From contig JAODUO010001044.1 of the NCBI GenBank assembly GCA_025642075.2, forward strand, positions 108,501-172,500: a stretch of 64,000 bases of DNA. The letters are read 5' to 3'. This DNA is from Ridgeia piscesae. Lineage: Eukaryota; Annelida; Polychaeta; Sabellida; Siboglinidae. The notes under the pieces were generated by a model. It made no database searches, was not told the DNA's origin, and saw only the letters and a program-made list of their open reading frames with translations. Below, piece by piece: positions 36,626-46,454 of the stretch (its first letter is position 1; every line of letters starts with the position of its first letter). The translations under genes and the position numbers were made by a program.

Positions 36626-36773
36626 TGTTATAGTCAACGATTTGACACAGCCATGTGCTACAACGCTAAGGGGCGAATCCCGATCTTTATTCTGATTGGA
36701 TGATTATTACAAACATTACGTAATGGTGCGCCATGCATGTCAAACTAAACAGATAAATGCATATTCTGTAACA
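36626..36773 (-). repeat. Gypsy element 5' LTR
   Basis: 148 bp, with intact TG...CA ends (plus strand TGTTATAG...CTGTAACA). It includes an AATAAAG box in the element's own orientation. Flanked outside by ATTAC. Confidence 0.93.
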
Positions 36774-36811
36774 ATTACTACTATTGCTTCAACAAAAATA
36801 TTACAGTTGCT

Positions 36812-36812
36812 T

Positions 36813-36858
<46 letters not shown>
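36812..36858. repeat. (CTG)n trinucleotide repeat
   Basis: About 15 CTG units with GTT/GCT interruptions, in the intron about 70 bp before the next EGF exon. Confidence 0.95.
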
Positions 36859-36926
36859 TGTTAGTGAAATAGTACTATTAATCATTTTCTTGTTAATCTA
36901 TATATTGTTGTTGGTGATGTTTTCAG

Positions 36927-37031
36927 ATCCTTGCAGAAACTCGCCTTGCGCAAATGGTGGGACATGCACAGTTGAGGACAGTGATTATAAATGCCAATGT
37001 GCATCTGGTTGGGACGGCTCTGAGTGTCAAT
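36927..37031 (+). CDS. EGF-like domain exon H
   Basis: This 105 nt exon has acceptor GATGTTTTCAG, donor CAAT|GTAAAT and phase 1 at both ends. It encodes DPCRNSPCANGGTC, then DYKCQCASGWDGSECQ, a canonical EGF domain with six cysteines and the usual Gly residues. It is unlike the tandem array and closer to a generic EGF. The first residue is Asp but the full calcium-binding consensus is not present. Confidence 0.88.
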
Positions 37032-37327
37032 GTAAATATCATTTGCGAAATATCATTCCGTACAGTACACTTTCGTCAGTGCAATGTGTCTTGAAATCTA
37101 GAATGCTATCGCGTGTTATGTAAACTGTCGTCTGTTGTTGGTCGCAATAAGCAACTTGTGTTCTGATTTTCTGCATTGGTGTTCACTGTGTTTACTTAAA
37201 ACGTCACAACACACAGCACCTGGTCTCGTTACAAACAACGCGTGTTGACCTTGCCTTCGTTCAGTTTCATATGAGCTTGATTGGGATTGAGTCTATTTAT
37301 CAACGTCAGCTCTATTTGTTATACCAG

Positions 37328-37468
37328 TTGACAATTCAATATGCCAACCGAGTCCTTGCCTGAATGGGGCGACATGCAGTGTTTATGCTGATACCGACGA
37401 CACGAACCATTATGTCGCGACACCCTACTGTGACTGCGTTATCGGCTACACTGGCGACCAGTGTGACG
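37328..37468 (+). CDS. EGF-like domain exon I with GC donor
   Basis: This 141 nt exon begins after TTATACCAG and is phase 1 at both ends if the donor is GACG|GCAAGT. It encodes DNSICQPSPCLNGATC, then a longer loop (AADTDDTNHYV-type, about 14 residues more than usual) and YCDCVIGYTGDQCD, so six cysteines are present. The donor is GC rather than GT. The rest of the donor matches consensus perfectly, as is typical for real GC-AG introns. No GT donor in the right phase is nearby; GCAA|GTACAA would give phase 2 and not join the next exon. Confidence 0.82.
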
Positions 37469-37936
37469 GCAAGTACAACTAGCGGGCTGCTTCTAGAAAC
37501 GCAATAAACTATGTATAATAATATTATTTGTATTACATATTAGCATATATTAGCTGTGATCTCAGCGAACTCGCGTGTCAGCTGCATGCATGGTGTCGGA
37601 GGCTTACAAGACAGGCGTATTTACACCCTCAAACTCACACAAACACCCACACTTATCATATCAATCACCCATTCACCCAACCACAAACCCATCCATCCAC
37701 AGATCCACACACCCACTCACCAGCGTAAGTACAACCGCGGTGTAAGCAAACTAAGCATGCATGCAGGTACACATAAACACAGACAAACCCACTCACACCG
37801 CGCGAATGCAAACGCAGCGTTAACATGCATGCACGCACACACAAACATACTTATTTGGATAAGCCTAATTTCACGACAGTATATCCCAATGTACCGTGTT
37901 GGTTCCAAAACTCATTGTCAACAAACATCGTTGCAG

Positions 37937-38169
37937 TGTGCGTTGGGAAATTCGAAGAAACGCGCGACAAAGGTGCCGATAGCCTCGGATACGACTCAAG
38001 TAGCGATAGCACTCTAGCTGACTGTCAACAAAGTTGTATAGCTGACGCTCCATATTGCAAAAGTGTCGACTACAAAGACGGAATTTGTATTCGTTTTGAC
38101 ACAGTTGATAAATTAGTTGAAAACGTTGGCAACATTAACTCACTCTTGAAGCCATGCACCACACGTTGA
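37937..38169 (+). CDS. PAN/apple-like terminal exon
   Basis: The last exon of the gene starts after CATCGTTGCAG (phase 1) and ends with TGA at 38167-38169. It encodes about 76 residues beginning CVGKFEETRDKGADSLGY and continuing TLADCQQSCIADAPYCKSV, DYKDGICIRFDT and ending SLLKPCTTR. The C-x3-C-x6-C helix segment followed by S-V-D-Y and a later Cys, with Cys near both ends, matches PAN/apple domains, which bind proteins or carbohydrates. The polyadenylation signal was not identified with confidence. Confidence 0.78.
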
Positions 38170-38195
38170 GACGTAGGTGATCAGGACAACACAAT

Positions 38196-38260
38196 TATCC
38201 ACATACGCACACGCACACGCACACGCACACGCACACGCACACACACACACACACACACCT
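38196..38260. repeat. (ACGC)n/(AC)n microsatellite
   Basis: CACACG-type units followed by AC units, just downstream of the terminal exon. Confidence 0.93.
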
Positions 38261-38544
38261 TTATATATCACAGTTGCCATGTATAACAATATGTGACCAT
38301 TCTGAAGATAGTTATGTATTCAGATATTTGCTCCGTATTGTTGAATATGTATGCAGATAACTCTCATTTCCGAGCTGTTATTGCCTATGCTGTGTTAGCG
38401 AGTGTTTCAGACATTAAATACGATTTCACCTCAGCAATTGATTTCGTTGACAATTTACAGTGGACTTAGCGTGCATTACAGTTTTGAAATTTCACAAATG
38501 TTTAAACTGTCGCGATTAGCACAACGCACATATACACACGTGCA

Positions 38545-38546
<2 letters not shown>

Positions 38547-38639
<93 letters not shown>

Positions 38640-38648
38640 TGTATATAT

Positions 38649-38738
<90 letters not shown>
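38547..38738. repeat. (AC)n-(AT)n-(AC)n compound microsatellite
   Basis: AC array, then AT array (38593-38640), then a long AC array. Open frames seen in it are repeat artefacts. Confidence 0.97.
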
Positions 38739-38742
<4 letters not shown>

Positions 38743-39815
38743 TACATGCATATGGAATCTAAAATAATAGACCTCGCCTAACAAATAAGTATGTTCAACG
38801 AATATGTTGACAATTTTAAATAACACAGTTGCCATATATAAGTTATAACAACACGATACAGTTCTAAAGACCGATCTGTATTATTGACTGTTGTTCGCAT
38901 ATTCAGACGACTATAAATATTCTTACTGTTATTTCATATATAATATTTACACATTTGTTCAGCTCCAGGTTGCCCTAATATAACCAGGTTATTGGTACCA
39001 GACACCGCGACCACTAATAATAACTAATAACATCATAACAGGATGTGTGTACATGCACTATAACTCGCGTTGAAAAACAATGAAGATGATGGCATTTGTA
39101 GTTGAAGTTTAATTGAAGGTTTAGAAACCTTCACTCGCTTAAGGATAAATTAATTAATAAATCGGCTAAAATACACACTACTTTATTACGTACGCCTTAT
39201 ATAAATAAACACTAGTAAACTAATTAGGTGGGACAAACATTCAGTTTCTTTAGTTTGTAATAAAACAGCTAATCGTAAGCGTAATTCCTCCTTAGCTTCC
39301 TAGAACCTTCGTCCATCCATCAACGACTCACGCACTGTTCTACGTTTACGCAATTGCTTAACCCCTTGGTTTTGTCGCGCCACGAATCAGATACCTCTAG
39401 GTCAAAATATGAAATGTTTGACTGTTACATTTTATATGATACCTAATGTTAAAACATTAAATGGTCGACTTGATATATTTAGTCGTTACATCTTTTAACT
39501 TAATGTTCATATATTTCGATTTACCTGAATAGTCCAGTGTTGATAATCATTTTGAATAGTGTCTTCGACAAGAATAAAAGTAATGTGTATTGTCTCTAAT
39601 TGTTAAAAACAAATGCAAAAGCGGAGGGGGCGATTAGTTATGTAGTTTCTTTGTTGCTACGTGAAGCGAACTGTGAAGCCACACCCTACTACTTAATTGG
39701 GTCATCCAGTAGCTTGGGTGGTCTTAATTGTACGAAGATGTGCAGTTATTTAAACTCTCTGGCCGTAGTTTTACTTCAGTGCGAAGCTAATTTCTGTGCT
39801 CGAATGAGCAGATAT
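38739..39815. other. Intergenic sequence
   Basis: No supported gene. A block at 39302-39385 ending GGTTTTGTCGCGCCA is repeated at 58973-59050, so it belongs to a dispersed repeat. Confidence 0.4.
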
Positions 39816-40848
39816 GTGTTGGTCACAAATAGGTGCCACTAGTGCAGCCAGAAAAAGTCGACACTAATCGTTGGTCATAAATAGGTGCCACTAGTGCAGC
39901 CAGAAAAAGTCGACACTAATCGTTGGTCATAAATAGGTGCCACTAGTGCAGCCAGAAAAAGTCGACACTAATCGTTGGTCATAAATAGGTGCCACCAGTG
40001 CAGCCAGAAAAAAGTCGACAATAAGTGTTGGTCACAAATAGGTGCCACTAGTGCAGCCAGAAAAAGTCGACAATAAGTGTTGGTCACAAATAGGTGCCAC
40101 TAGTGCAGCCAGAAAAGCCGCCAATAAGTGTTGGTCACAAATAGGTGCCACCAGTGCAGCCAGAAAAAGTCGACAATAAGTGTTGGTCACAAATAGGTGC
40201 CACTAGTGCAGCCAGAAAAGTCGACAATAAGTGTTGGTCTCAAATAGGTGCCACTAGTGCAGCCAGAAAAGTCGACACTAATCGTTGGTCATAAATAGGT
40301 GCCACTAGGGCAGCCAGAAAAAGTCGACAATAAGTGTTGGTCACAAATAGGTGCCACTAGTGCAGCCAGAAAAAAGTCGACAATAAGTGTTGGTCACAAA
40401 TAGATGCCACTTGTGCAGCCAGAAAAGTCGACACTAATCGTTGGTCATAAATAGGTGCGACTAGTGCAGCCAGAAAAAGTCGACAGTAATCGTTGGTCAC
40501 AAATAGGTGCCACTAGTGCAGCCAGAAAAATATCGACATAAGTGTTGGTCACAAATAGGTGCCACTAGTGCAGCCAGAAACAAGTCGACAATAAGTGTTG
40601 GTCACAAATAGGTGCCACTAGTGCAGCCAGAAACAAGTCGACAATGAGTGTTGGTCACAAATAGGTACCACTAGTGCAGCCAGAAACAAGTCGACAATAA
40701 GTGTTGGTCACAAATAGGGGCCACTAGTGCAGCCAGAAACAAGTCGACAATGAGTGTTGGTCACAAATAGGTGCCACTAGTGCAGCCAGAAAAAGTCGAC
40801 AATGAGTGTTGGTCACAAATAGGTGCCACTAGTGCAGCCAGAAAAAGT
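39816..40848. repeat. 52 bp minisatellite, first block
   Basis: About 20 tandem copies of a 52 bp unit containing GTTGGTCACAAATAGGTGCC, ACTAGTGCAGCCAGAAAAAG and TCGACAATAA. Two unit variants (TCACAAAT...AATAAGTG and TCATAAAT...CACTAATC) occur in runs. Confidence 0.97.
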
Positions 40849-41540
40849 AATAAAGGCTACAAAATGTGGTTAATCCCAACTAAAACATGTCGTCACGACC
40901 CTTGCTTCTTCGTGACCAGAACGACAGAAAAACGATGCACGTCATGTTCTAATGTAGTTTGTTTTTGGTGTCGAATCAAGATTTTATTAAGAGGCTGGTC
41001 TCCATTTGATTCTGGTTAAAACAGTATAAAAGGCACTTTAATAATACCATTTAAATGGCTACTAAAGTCTCGGTTCGGCCCGCACATGCTCATAGCAACT
41101 TTTTTGTAATGTATACGATCGCATCGTGCTTCGCGTCACGCATCGCATTGGCATTGCACGAATAGCCACATACAAAACGATGGTCCTTCTCGGCCACCAC
41201 AGATATGTATTAAATTAATTTTGACATGCGCACTGGAGCTGCAACGGACGCAGTGAGAAATCTAGGCTGCTACTTTGATAGACGTTGCAAACTGGACCGC
41301 CTCTGTCCAGCTCGATTTCGGCTAAGTCGTCTACGCCGTCAGCAGAATCCGACGCTGACCGAACCGTGCATGCCGCAGTACGTTAATCGTTGGTCCTACG
41401 ACTATGGTGGTCTACTCGGTGGACTGGACAAAGGACGACTAACCGACTCCAACGTGCACAAACTGGCCGCTCGCCTTATCAACCGCGTCAGACGGCGAGA
41501 TTATATCACGCCGATCATAATCGCTGTGGCTCACAAATAG
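40849..41540 (+). repeat. Duplicated segment, copy 1, with damaged L2-like RT
   Basis: This segment is a direct duplicate of 42219-43500. The last 300 bp encodes a rearranged version of the RT thumb found in copy 2: VRNLGCYFDRR is intact, the middle is scrambled by small deletions, and LINRVRRRDYITPI is intact. A short piece of the 52 bp minisatellite (AATCGTTGGTC) appears inside the coding region near 41384. Confidence 0.8.
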
Positions 41541-41793
41541 GTGCACAATAGTTGCACACAGAAAAGGGTCCGCAATAATCGGGACAAACAAAAGCGAAAC
41601 CAAAAGTGCGCACATAAAAAAGTGCGACACTAACGTTGGCACAAATAGGTCGCCACTAGTCGACACGCCAAAACGGCGACAATCCAAAACGGCGACATTC
41701 AAAACGGAGACAAACCAAAACGGCGACCAACAGAAAGGCGAACAAAACGGCGACACATCCAATACGGCGACCGCCACAACGGTGACACATCCA
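41541..41793. repeat. Mosaic of 52 bp satellite and CGGCGACA array
   Basis: Fragments of the 52 bp unit (CACAAATAGGTGC, TCGCCACTAGTCGACA) alternate with CAAAACGGCGACA-type units in a disordered way, before the clean 52 bp array resumes. It may be a genuine rearrangement or an assembly consensus artefact. Confidence 0.65.
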
Positions 41794-42217
41794 AAAAGTC
41801 GACAATAATCGTTGGTCACAAATAGGTGCCACTAGTGCAGCCAGAAAAAGTCGACAATAAGTGTTGGTCACAAATAGGTGCCACTAGTGCAGCCAGAAAA
41901 AGTCGACAATAAATGTTGGTCACAAATAGGTGCCACTAGTGGAGCCAGAAAAAGTCGACAATAATCGTTGGTCACAAATAGGTGCCACTAGTGGAGCCAG
42001 AAAAAAGTCGACAATAAGTGTTGGTCACAAATAGGTGCCACTAGTGCAGCCAGAAGAAGTCGACAATAAGTGTTGGTCACAAATAGGTGCCACTAGTGCA
42101 GCCAGAAGAAGTCGACAATAAGTGTTGGTCACAAATAGGTGCCATTAGTGCAGAAAGAAACAGTCGCCAATGAGTGTTGGTCACAAATAGGTGCCACTAG
42201 TGCAGCCAGAAAAAGTA
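41794..42217. repeat. 52 bp minisatellite, second block
   Basis: About eight copies of the same 52 bp unit as at 39816-40848, ending at the start of the second copy of the duplicated segment. Confidence 0.96.
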
Positions 42218-42218
42218 G

Positions 42219-43547
42219 TAATAAAGGCTACAAAATGTGGTTGATCCCAACTAAAACATGTCATCGCGACCCTTGCTTCTTCGTGACCAGAACGACAGAA
42301 AAACGATGCACATCATGTTCTAGTGTAGTTTGTTTTCACTTTCACTTTACTTTATTGTCCTTAAAAGGATATGCATTTTACAACTCATGATCACATTAAA
42401 AATATATGGGATGGTCTCAACAAAATGCAAATGAATTTCCAGATGTATACACTACAAGAACAATTCAACCGGGTGACATCAATATGACTCATTTAGCATT
42501 CAACATTCTAATGGCCACCGGCACAAAACTCCTGCTATAGCGACATGTTTTACATTTTATACAACGGTATCTCCTTTGAGACGGAAGTACATGGAAGAAC
42601 GTAGAGAGCGGGTGATCAGACTCAGTAGCGACAGCTCGAGCTTTCTTCAAAATTGCATGGTCGATTATTTCGGAGAGCTTTGGTGTAGGTAAACCAATGA
42701 TCTTGACAGAAACATGTGAGATTTTCATAAGCCTGTTACGGTTTTTCACAGAAAGAGCAGGGTAGTAACAAATGCTGCAGTAGGTTAAGAGAGGCTCAAT
42801 TATGCTACGGTAAAGGCGTAGAAGAAGTAGTGGATCAACATAGAAAGCTCGTAACTTTCGAAGAACGTGCAGTCGCTGCTGAGACTTCTTTTTGGTGTCG
42901 AATCAAGATTTTATTAAGAGAGTCTGGTCTCCATTTGATTTTGGCTAAAACAGTATAAAAGGCACTCTAATAATACAATTCAAATGGCTACTAAAGTCTC
43001 ACTTCGGCACGCACATGCTCATAGCAACTTTTTTGTAATGTATACGATCGCATCGTGCTTCGCGTCACGCATCGCATTTGCATTGCGCGAATAGCCACAT
43101 ACAAAACGATGGTCCTTCTCGGCCACCACAGATATGTATTAAATTAATTTTGACATGGCAGCTTGGAGCTGCAACGGACGCAGTGAGAAATCTAGGCTGC
43201 TACTTTGATAGACGTATGCAACTGGACCGCCTCGTGTCCAGCTGCTGGTCTTCGGCGTACTATCGTCTACGCCTGATCAGCAGAATCCGACACCTGCTGA
43301 CACGAGACCCGTGCCATGCCGCAGTACGTTGTCTTGTGCTGAGTCGCCTCGACTACTGCAGTGGTCTACTCGGTGGACTGGACAATGGACTGACTAACCG
43401 ACTCCAACGTGCACAAAACTGTGCCGCTCGCCTTATCAACCGCGTCAGACGGCGAGATTATATCACGCCGATCTGTAATCGCTGCACTGGCTGCCGATCA
43501 AGATGAGAGTCACATTCAAGATCTGTACTTACACGTATAAGATCCTG
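42219..43547 (+). repeat. Duplicated segment, copy 2, with L2-like RT thumb
   Basis: This copy matches 40849-41540 and is interrupted by a LINE insertion at 42337-42889. From 43168 the plus strand is open and encodes an L2-type RT thumb: VRNLGCYFDRRMQLDRL, then RLISRIRHLLTRDPC, LSRLDYCSGLLGGLDNGL and QRAQNCAARLINRVRRRDY. The frame continues to FKICTYTYKIL at 43547, where an inverted-repeat element interrupts it, and resumes at 44275 with HGLAPDYL. Confidence 0.85.
42337..42889 (-). mobile_element. LINE 3' end inserted in the duplicated segment
   Basis: The minus strand from 42889 encodes the last part of a LINE reverse transcriptase, ending at a stop near 42487. Blocks include SVKNRNRLMKISHVSVKIIG, KKARAVATESDHPLSTFF and LPSQRRYRCIKCKTCRYSRS, followed by FVPVAIRMLNAK. 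The 3' untranslated part ends in GGACAATAAAGTAAAGTG and a short AAAGTG repeat at 42337. The frame is open for at least 87 codons. Copy 1 of the duplicated segment lacks it, so it inserted after, or was absent from, the duplication. Confidence 0.85.
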
Positions 43548-43548
43548 C

Positions 43549-44267
43549 GGGTACCGGTCAAAACGGCGACAAACCAAAACAGCGACAACCAAAACGGCGA
43601 CACATAAAAAACGGCGACACTTCCAAAACGGCGACAACCAAAACGGCGACACATCCAAAACGGCGACACGCCAAAACGGCGACACATCCAAAACGGCGAC
43701 ATTCAAAACGGAGACAAACCAAAACGGCGACACAACCAAAACGGCGACAACAAAACGGCGACACATCCAAAACGGCGACACGCCAAAACGGTGACACATC
43801 CAAAACGGCGACAATCAAAACGGAGACAAATCAAAACGGTGACACGCCAAAACGGCGACACAACCAAAACGGCGACAACAAAACGGCGACACATCCAAAA
43901 CGGCGACACATCCAAAACGGCGACAAATCCAACTTGATTTCTCTCCAAAACGCTGTGTTGACTTGTATCCTGAATGGGTACCGGTCAAAACGGCGACAAT
44001 ATAAATCTAGTTGGATTGTCGCCGTTGTGACGTGTCGCCGTTTTGGTTGTATCCAAAACGGCGACACGCCAAAACGACGACATGCACCGTTTTGGTTGTC
44101 GCCGTCTTGGTTGTCGCCGTTTTGGATGTATCGCCGTTTTGGATGTGTCGCCGTTTTGGATGTGTCGCCGTTTTGGTTGTCGCCGTTTTGGATGTGTCGC
44201 CGTTTTGGCGTGTCGCCGTTTTAGATTTATCGCCGTTTTGGATTTGTCGCCGTTTTGACTTGTATCC
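43549..44267. mobile_element. Inverted-repeat element pair built from CGGCGACA arrays
   Basis: The segment is flanked by GATCCTG on both sides (43541-43547 and 44268-44274), suggesting a 7 bp target duplication in the L2-like coding region. Each of two adjacent units (about 43549-43970 and 43977-44267) begins GGGTACCGGTCAAAACGGCG and ends with TTGACTTGTATCC. The complement of that end (GGATACAAGTCAAAACGGCG) is a 17/20 match to the beginning, so each unit has imperfect inverted ends. The interiors are 15-17 bp tandem units of the CCAAAACGGCGACAC type, in forward orientation in the first unit and mostly inverted in the second. Confidence 0.75.
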
Positions 44268-44378
44268 GATCCTGCATGGCTTAGCCCCGGACTACCTCAA
44301 TTGTGCGATAGCTCGCAACGCGCCTACTCGTGCACTGCGATCGGCGAGTGACGCAACACTGCTCGCAGTAACGGTTTA
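44268..44378 (+). pseudogene. L2-like LINE continuation
   Basis: The plus strand continues the RT begun at 43168 with LHGLAPDYLNCAIARNAPTR and ALRSASDATLLAV. It stops at the border of the next inverted-repeat element. Confidence 0.75.
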
Positions 44379-44827
44379 GCGCTTACATTTTTCCGGCGTT
44401 AGAAACGTTCCAATTAACGTTTCTGCGCATGCGCGATATATGTAAAATGTGTAGCGAAAAGACAAAGCATTTATGGTATAAATATTACGGCTTGTTCGTT
44501 AAGATGTATATAACCTCTCAGCAAAGTTATTTGTCGCAAATTAACACGAGGCAAACAAGTTTTGAGGCATGTTTTGATAGCAAGCGTAAATCACGTGACT
44601 CTGGTGCGCCGTGATAGTGATTTTAAAAAAACGTAATATTTTATTGCGTTGAACAACATTTTAAGAAACTCTTCACAGTAATCACCACAGGAGAGTTAAC
44701 GAACAGCTCGTGGCATTTATACCGAAAATGCTTTGTTGTTTCGCTGGACATTGATGATTTTACATTTATTGCGCATGCGCAGAAACGTCAATCGGAACGT
44801 TTTTAACGACCGGAAAAATGTAAGCGC
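44379..44827. mobile_element. Inverted-repeat (MITE-like) element with 57 bp arms
   Basis: The left arm (44379-44436) begins GCGCTTACATTTTTCCGG and the right arm (44771-44827) is its near-complement, sharing AACGTTCCAATTAACGTTTC/GCGCATGCGC with a few mismatches. The interior of about 330 bp is non-coding. No certain target duplication; GCGC may belong to the arms or be duplicated. Confidence 0.75.
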
Positions 44828-44959
44828 GACAACGGCTCCGAGAAGAACCCAATATAACTAGTCACCGCGTGTCAGCGGGGTATCAAGTAACTCGGGCAGC
44901 CGTGTATTACGCAACATCAGCACAGCGCGCGCGGCTCCAGCACTGCGCGTAACAGTGGC

Positions 44960-46454
44960 CACGGGCAAGCAAGGTAAACAACTTCGGTCTGCTCGTGAAG
45001 CAGTCACAATGACATGTTGGATGCGACAAAGGAAGCGTTTCAGGATGACAATGTCGTAGCCGGCTTGGCAAAACGGACTGCTTCAGTCATGACGGAGACC
45101 ATCGCTACACGACTGACGCTATGGACAAGTCGCTGCGTGGCAAGGATGAACCAACCAAGCAGCTGGAGGTTGTGAACGAGAGTTGATGCCCAGTTAGATC
45201 ATATGGAACAGTACAGTAGAAGGTCCTCAGTTCGAGGAATACGATGGCGAAGATCTCGATGGGATTGTAACGAATCTGATAGACGACATGAATGTCCAAG
45301 ATATGAATATCAACAATACCAATCGTATGCACCGCGTAGAGCCCCAAAACTCGTTGTCAAACAAAAATCATGCGCGACAAATCATTATCCAGTTCAAAGA
45401 TTATAAATCGAAAACAATCTTCATCAAAGCGAGGAAATCTCTCCGAGGCAAGCACCCGAATGTGTACATCGCGGAGGACCTCACCAAGCCAAGATCCAGG
45501 CTACTATATCTAGCAAGAACGTTGAAGAAAGCACGCAAAATTCAAGACTGCTGGTCATATGATGGGAGAATTATGATCACAGACTTGCAGGGGAAAATCG
45601 GCAAGGTTAACAGTGAAGATGACCTGAACAGATTCTATACATTGCTGTCTGTAGCACTACTATAGTTGACAATCAGGTGGATTGGACACTTGCTATGTGC
45701 AGAGTCATGCGACATTATTTCAACAAAGTATCGTTGAGAAAGAACATTCTATTTAGAATATTCTGCTCCGTCCAAACCCATGGGCAATCATCGGACTCTA
45801 GCCTGCCTAATTATGTTGTTCTTTATTTTAATTTCATTTTTGTTAATTAAGCAGTTACACTTTTGTCACATGCCAGTTACTACGCAACAATGCATTATCT
45901 GTATATGAATGAATGCTATCACGCTTACCACTTGGACTGTATAAATAAGTGTATGTATATATTTGTTGATAAACCAAATGAGTCATTTAACTAGAATTGC
46001 ATCATCTCCAGATGATGAGTCTGATTACGAAAACACTAACCGTAATATGAGAGACTTAGATCTTGATTATAATTGCATAACAAGCAATAATGTACTTACA
46101 ACCAAATAATACCTTGAAAACGACTTCAATAATACCATAAAAAGTTATGATAACTATGCTAAGGGGCTTTCTCTGATGCATTTGAATGCTAGAAGTATAC
46201 CGAAGAATGTAGATAAGCTGAACAATTATTTACTGTCGCTCGATATACAGTTTTCGATAATTGGTCTAACAGAAACGTGGCTTAAGGAGGAAACTTTAGA
46301 GTGATATGAACTTCCAGAATACAAAAGTATTCATCTTACTAGGCCTCCAGAAAAGGAGGAGGAGTATCGTTATACATTCACAAAAATTATGATTACGTAT
46401 AAAATCCAAATATGAATATTATGACTGAGCTTATAAAATGTCTTTTTGTTGTCA
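44960..46454 (+). mobile_element. LINE 5' fragment: ORF1 and endonuclease start
   Basis: The plus strand has an ORF1 with an RNA-binding domain seen in two frames: QLDHMEQYSRRSSVR near 45190-45230, then from 45288 MNVQDMNINNTNRMHRVEP, ARQIIIQFKDYKSKTIF, AEDLTKPRSRLLYLARTLKK and KIMITDLQGKIGKVNSED-type sequence. It ends with TAG at 45663-45665. ORF2 begins around 45978 (MSHLTRIASSPDDESDYENT) and shows the endonuclease start LMHLNARSIPKNVDKL and FSIIGLTETWLKEE at 46175-46300, broken by stops. Sequence is lost at 46454, where a satellite begins. Confidence 0.82.

Larger units (their letters stand above)
33274..36773 (-). mobile_element. Ty3/Gypsy LTR retrotransposon, internally deleted
   Basis: Two 148 bp direct repeats (33274-33421 and 36626-36773) bound the element. 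A perfect 5 bp target duplication ATTAC flanks it (33269-33273 and 36774-36778). The element reads on the minus strand. The inner edge of its 5' LTR is followed by TGGTGTCAAGATGG, a primer-binding-site-like sequence starting with TGG. Its 3' LTR is preceded by AGGAAAAAGGGGA, a polypurine tract. Gag plus protease and part of reverse transcriptase are present; RNase H and integrase are missing. At 33440-34700 their place is taken by non-coding sequence containing an AT array and a diverged direct repeat. Confidence 0.93.

Noticed and set aside
38476..38835. Open frames of Val/Cys repeats
   Set aside because: They are translations of AC/GT microsatellite and carry no gene signal. The same applies to frames at 8388-8699, 19054-19491, 55674-55988 and 58757-59089.
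38963..39028. Alternative terminal exon after TTGTTCAG reading PGCPNITRLLVPDTATTNNN then stop
   Set aside because: The acceptor is plausible but the peptide matches no module and the PAN-like exon already ends the gene; no further support.
39816..40848. CRISPR-like regularly spaced repeats
   Set aside because: The units are contiguous 52 bp tandem repeats without variable spacers, in a eukaryotic context; it is a minisatellite.
43458..44379. Cys/Arg/Phe-rich open frames over the CGGCGACA arrays
   Set aside because: They are translations of tandem 15-17 bp units on both strands.
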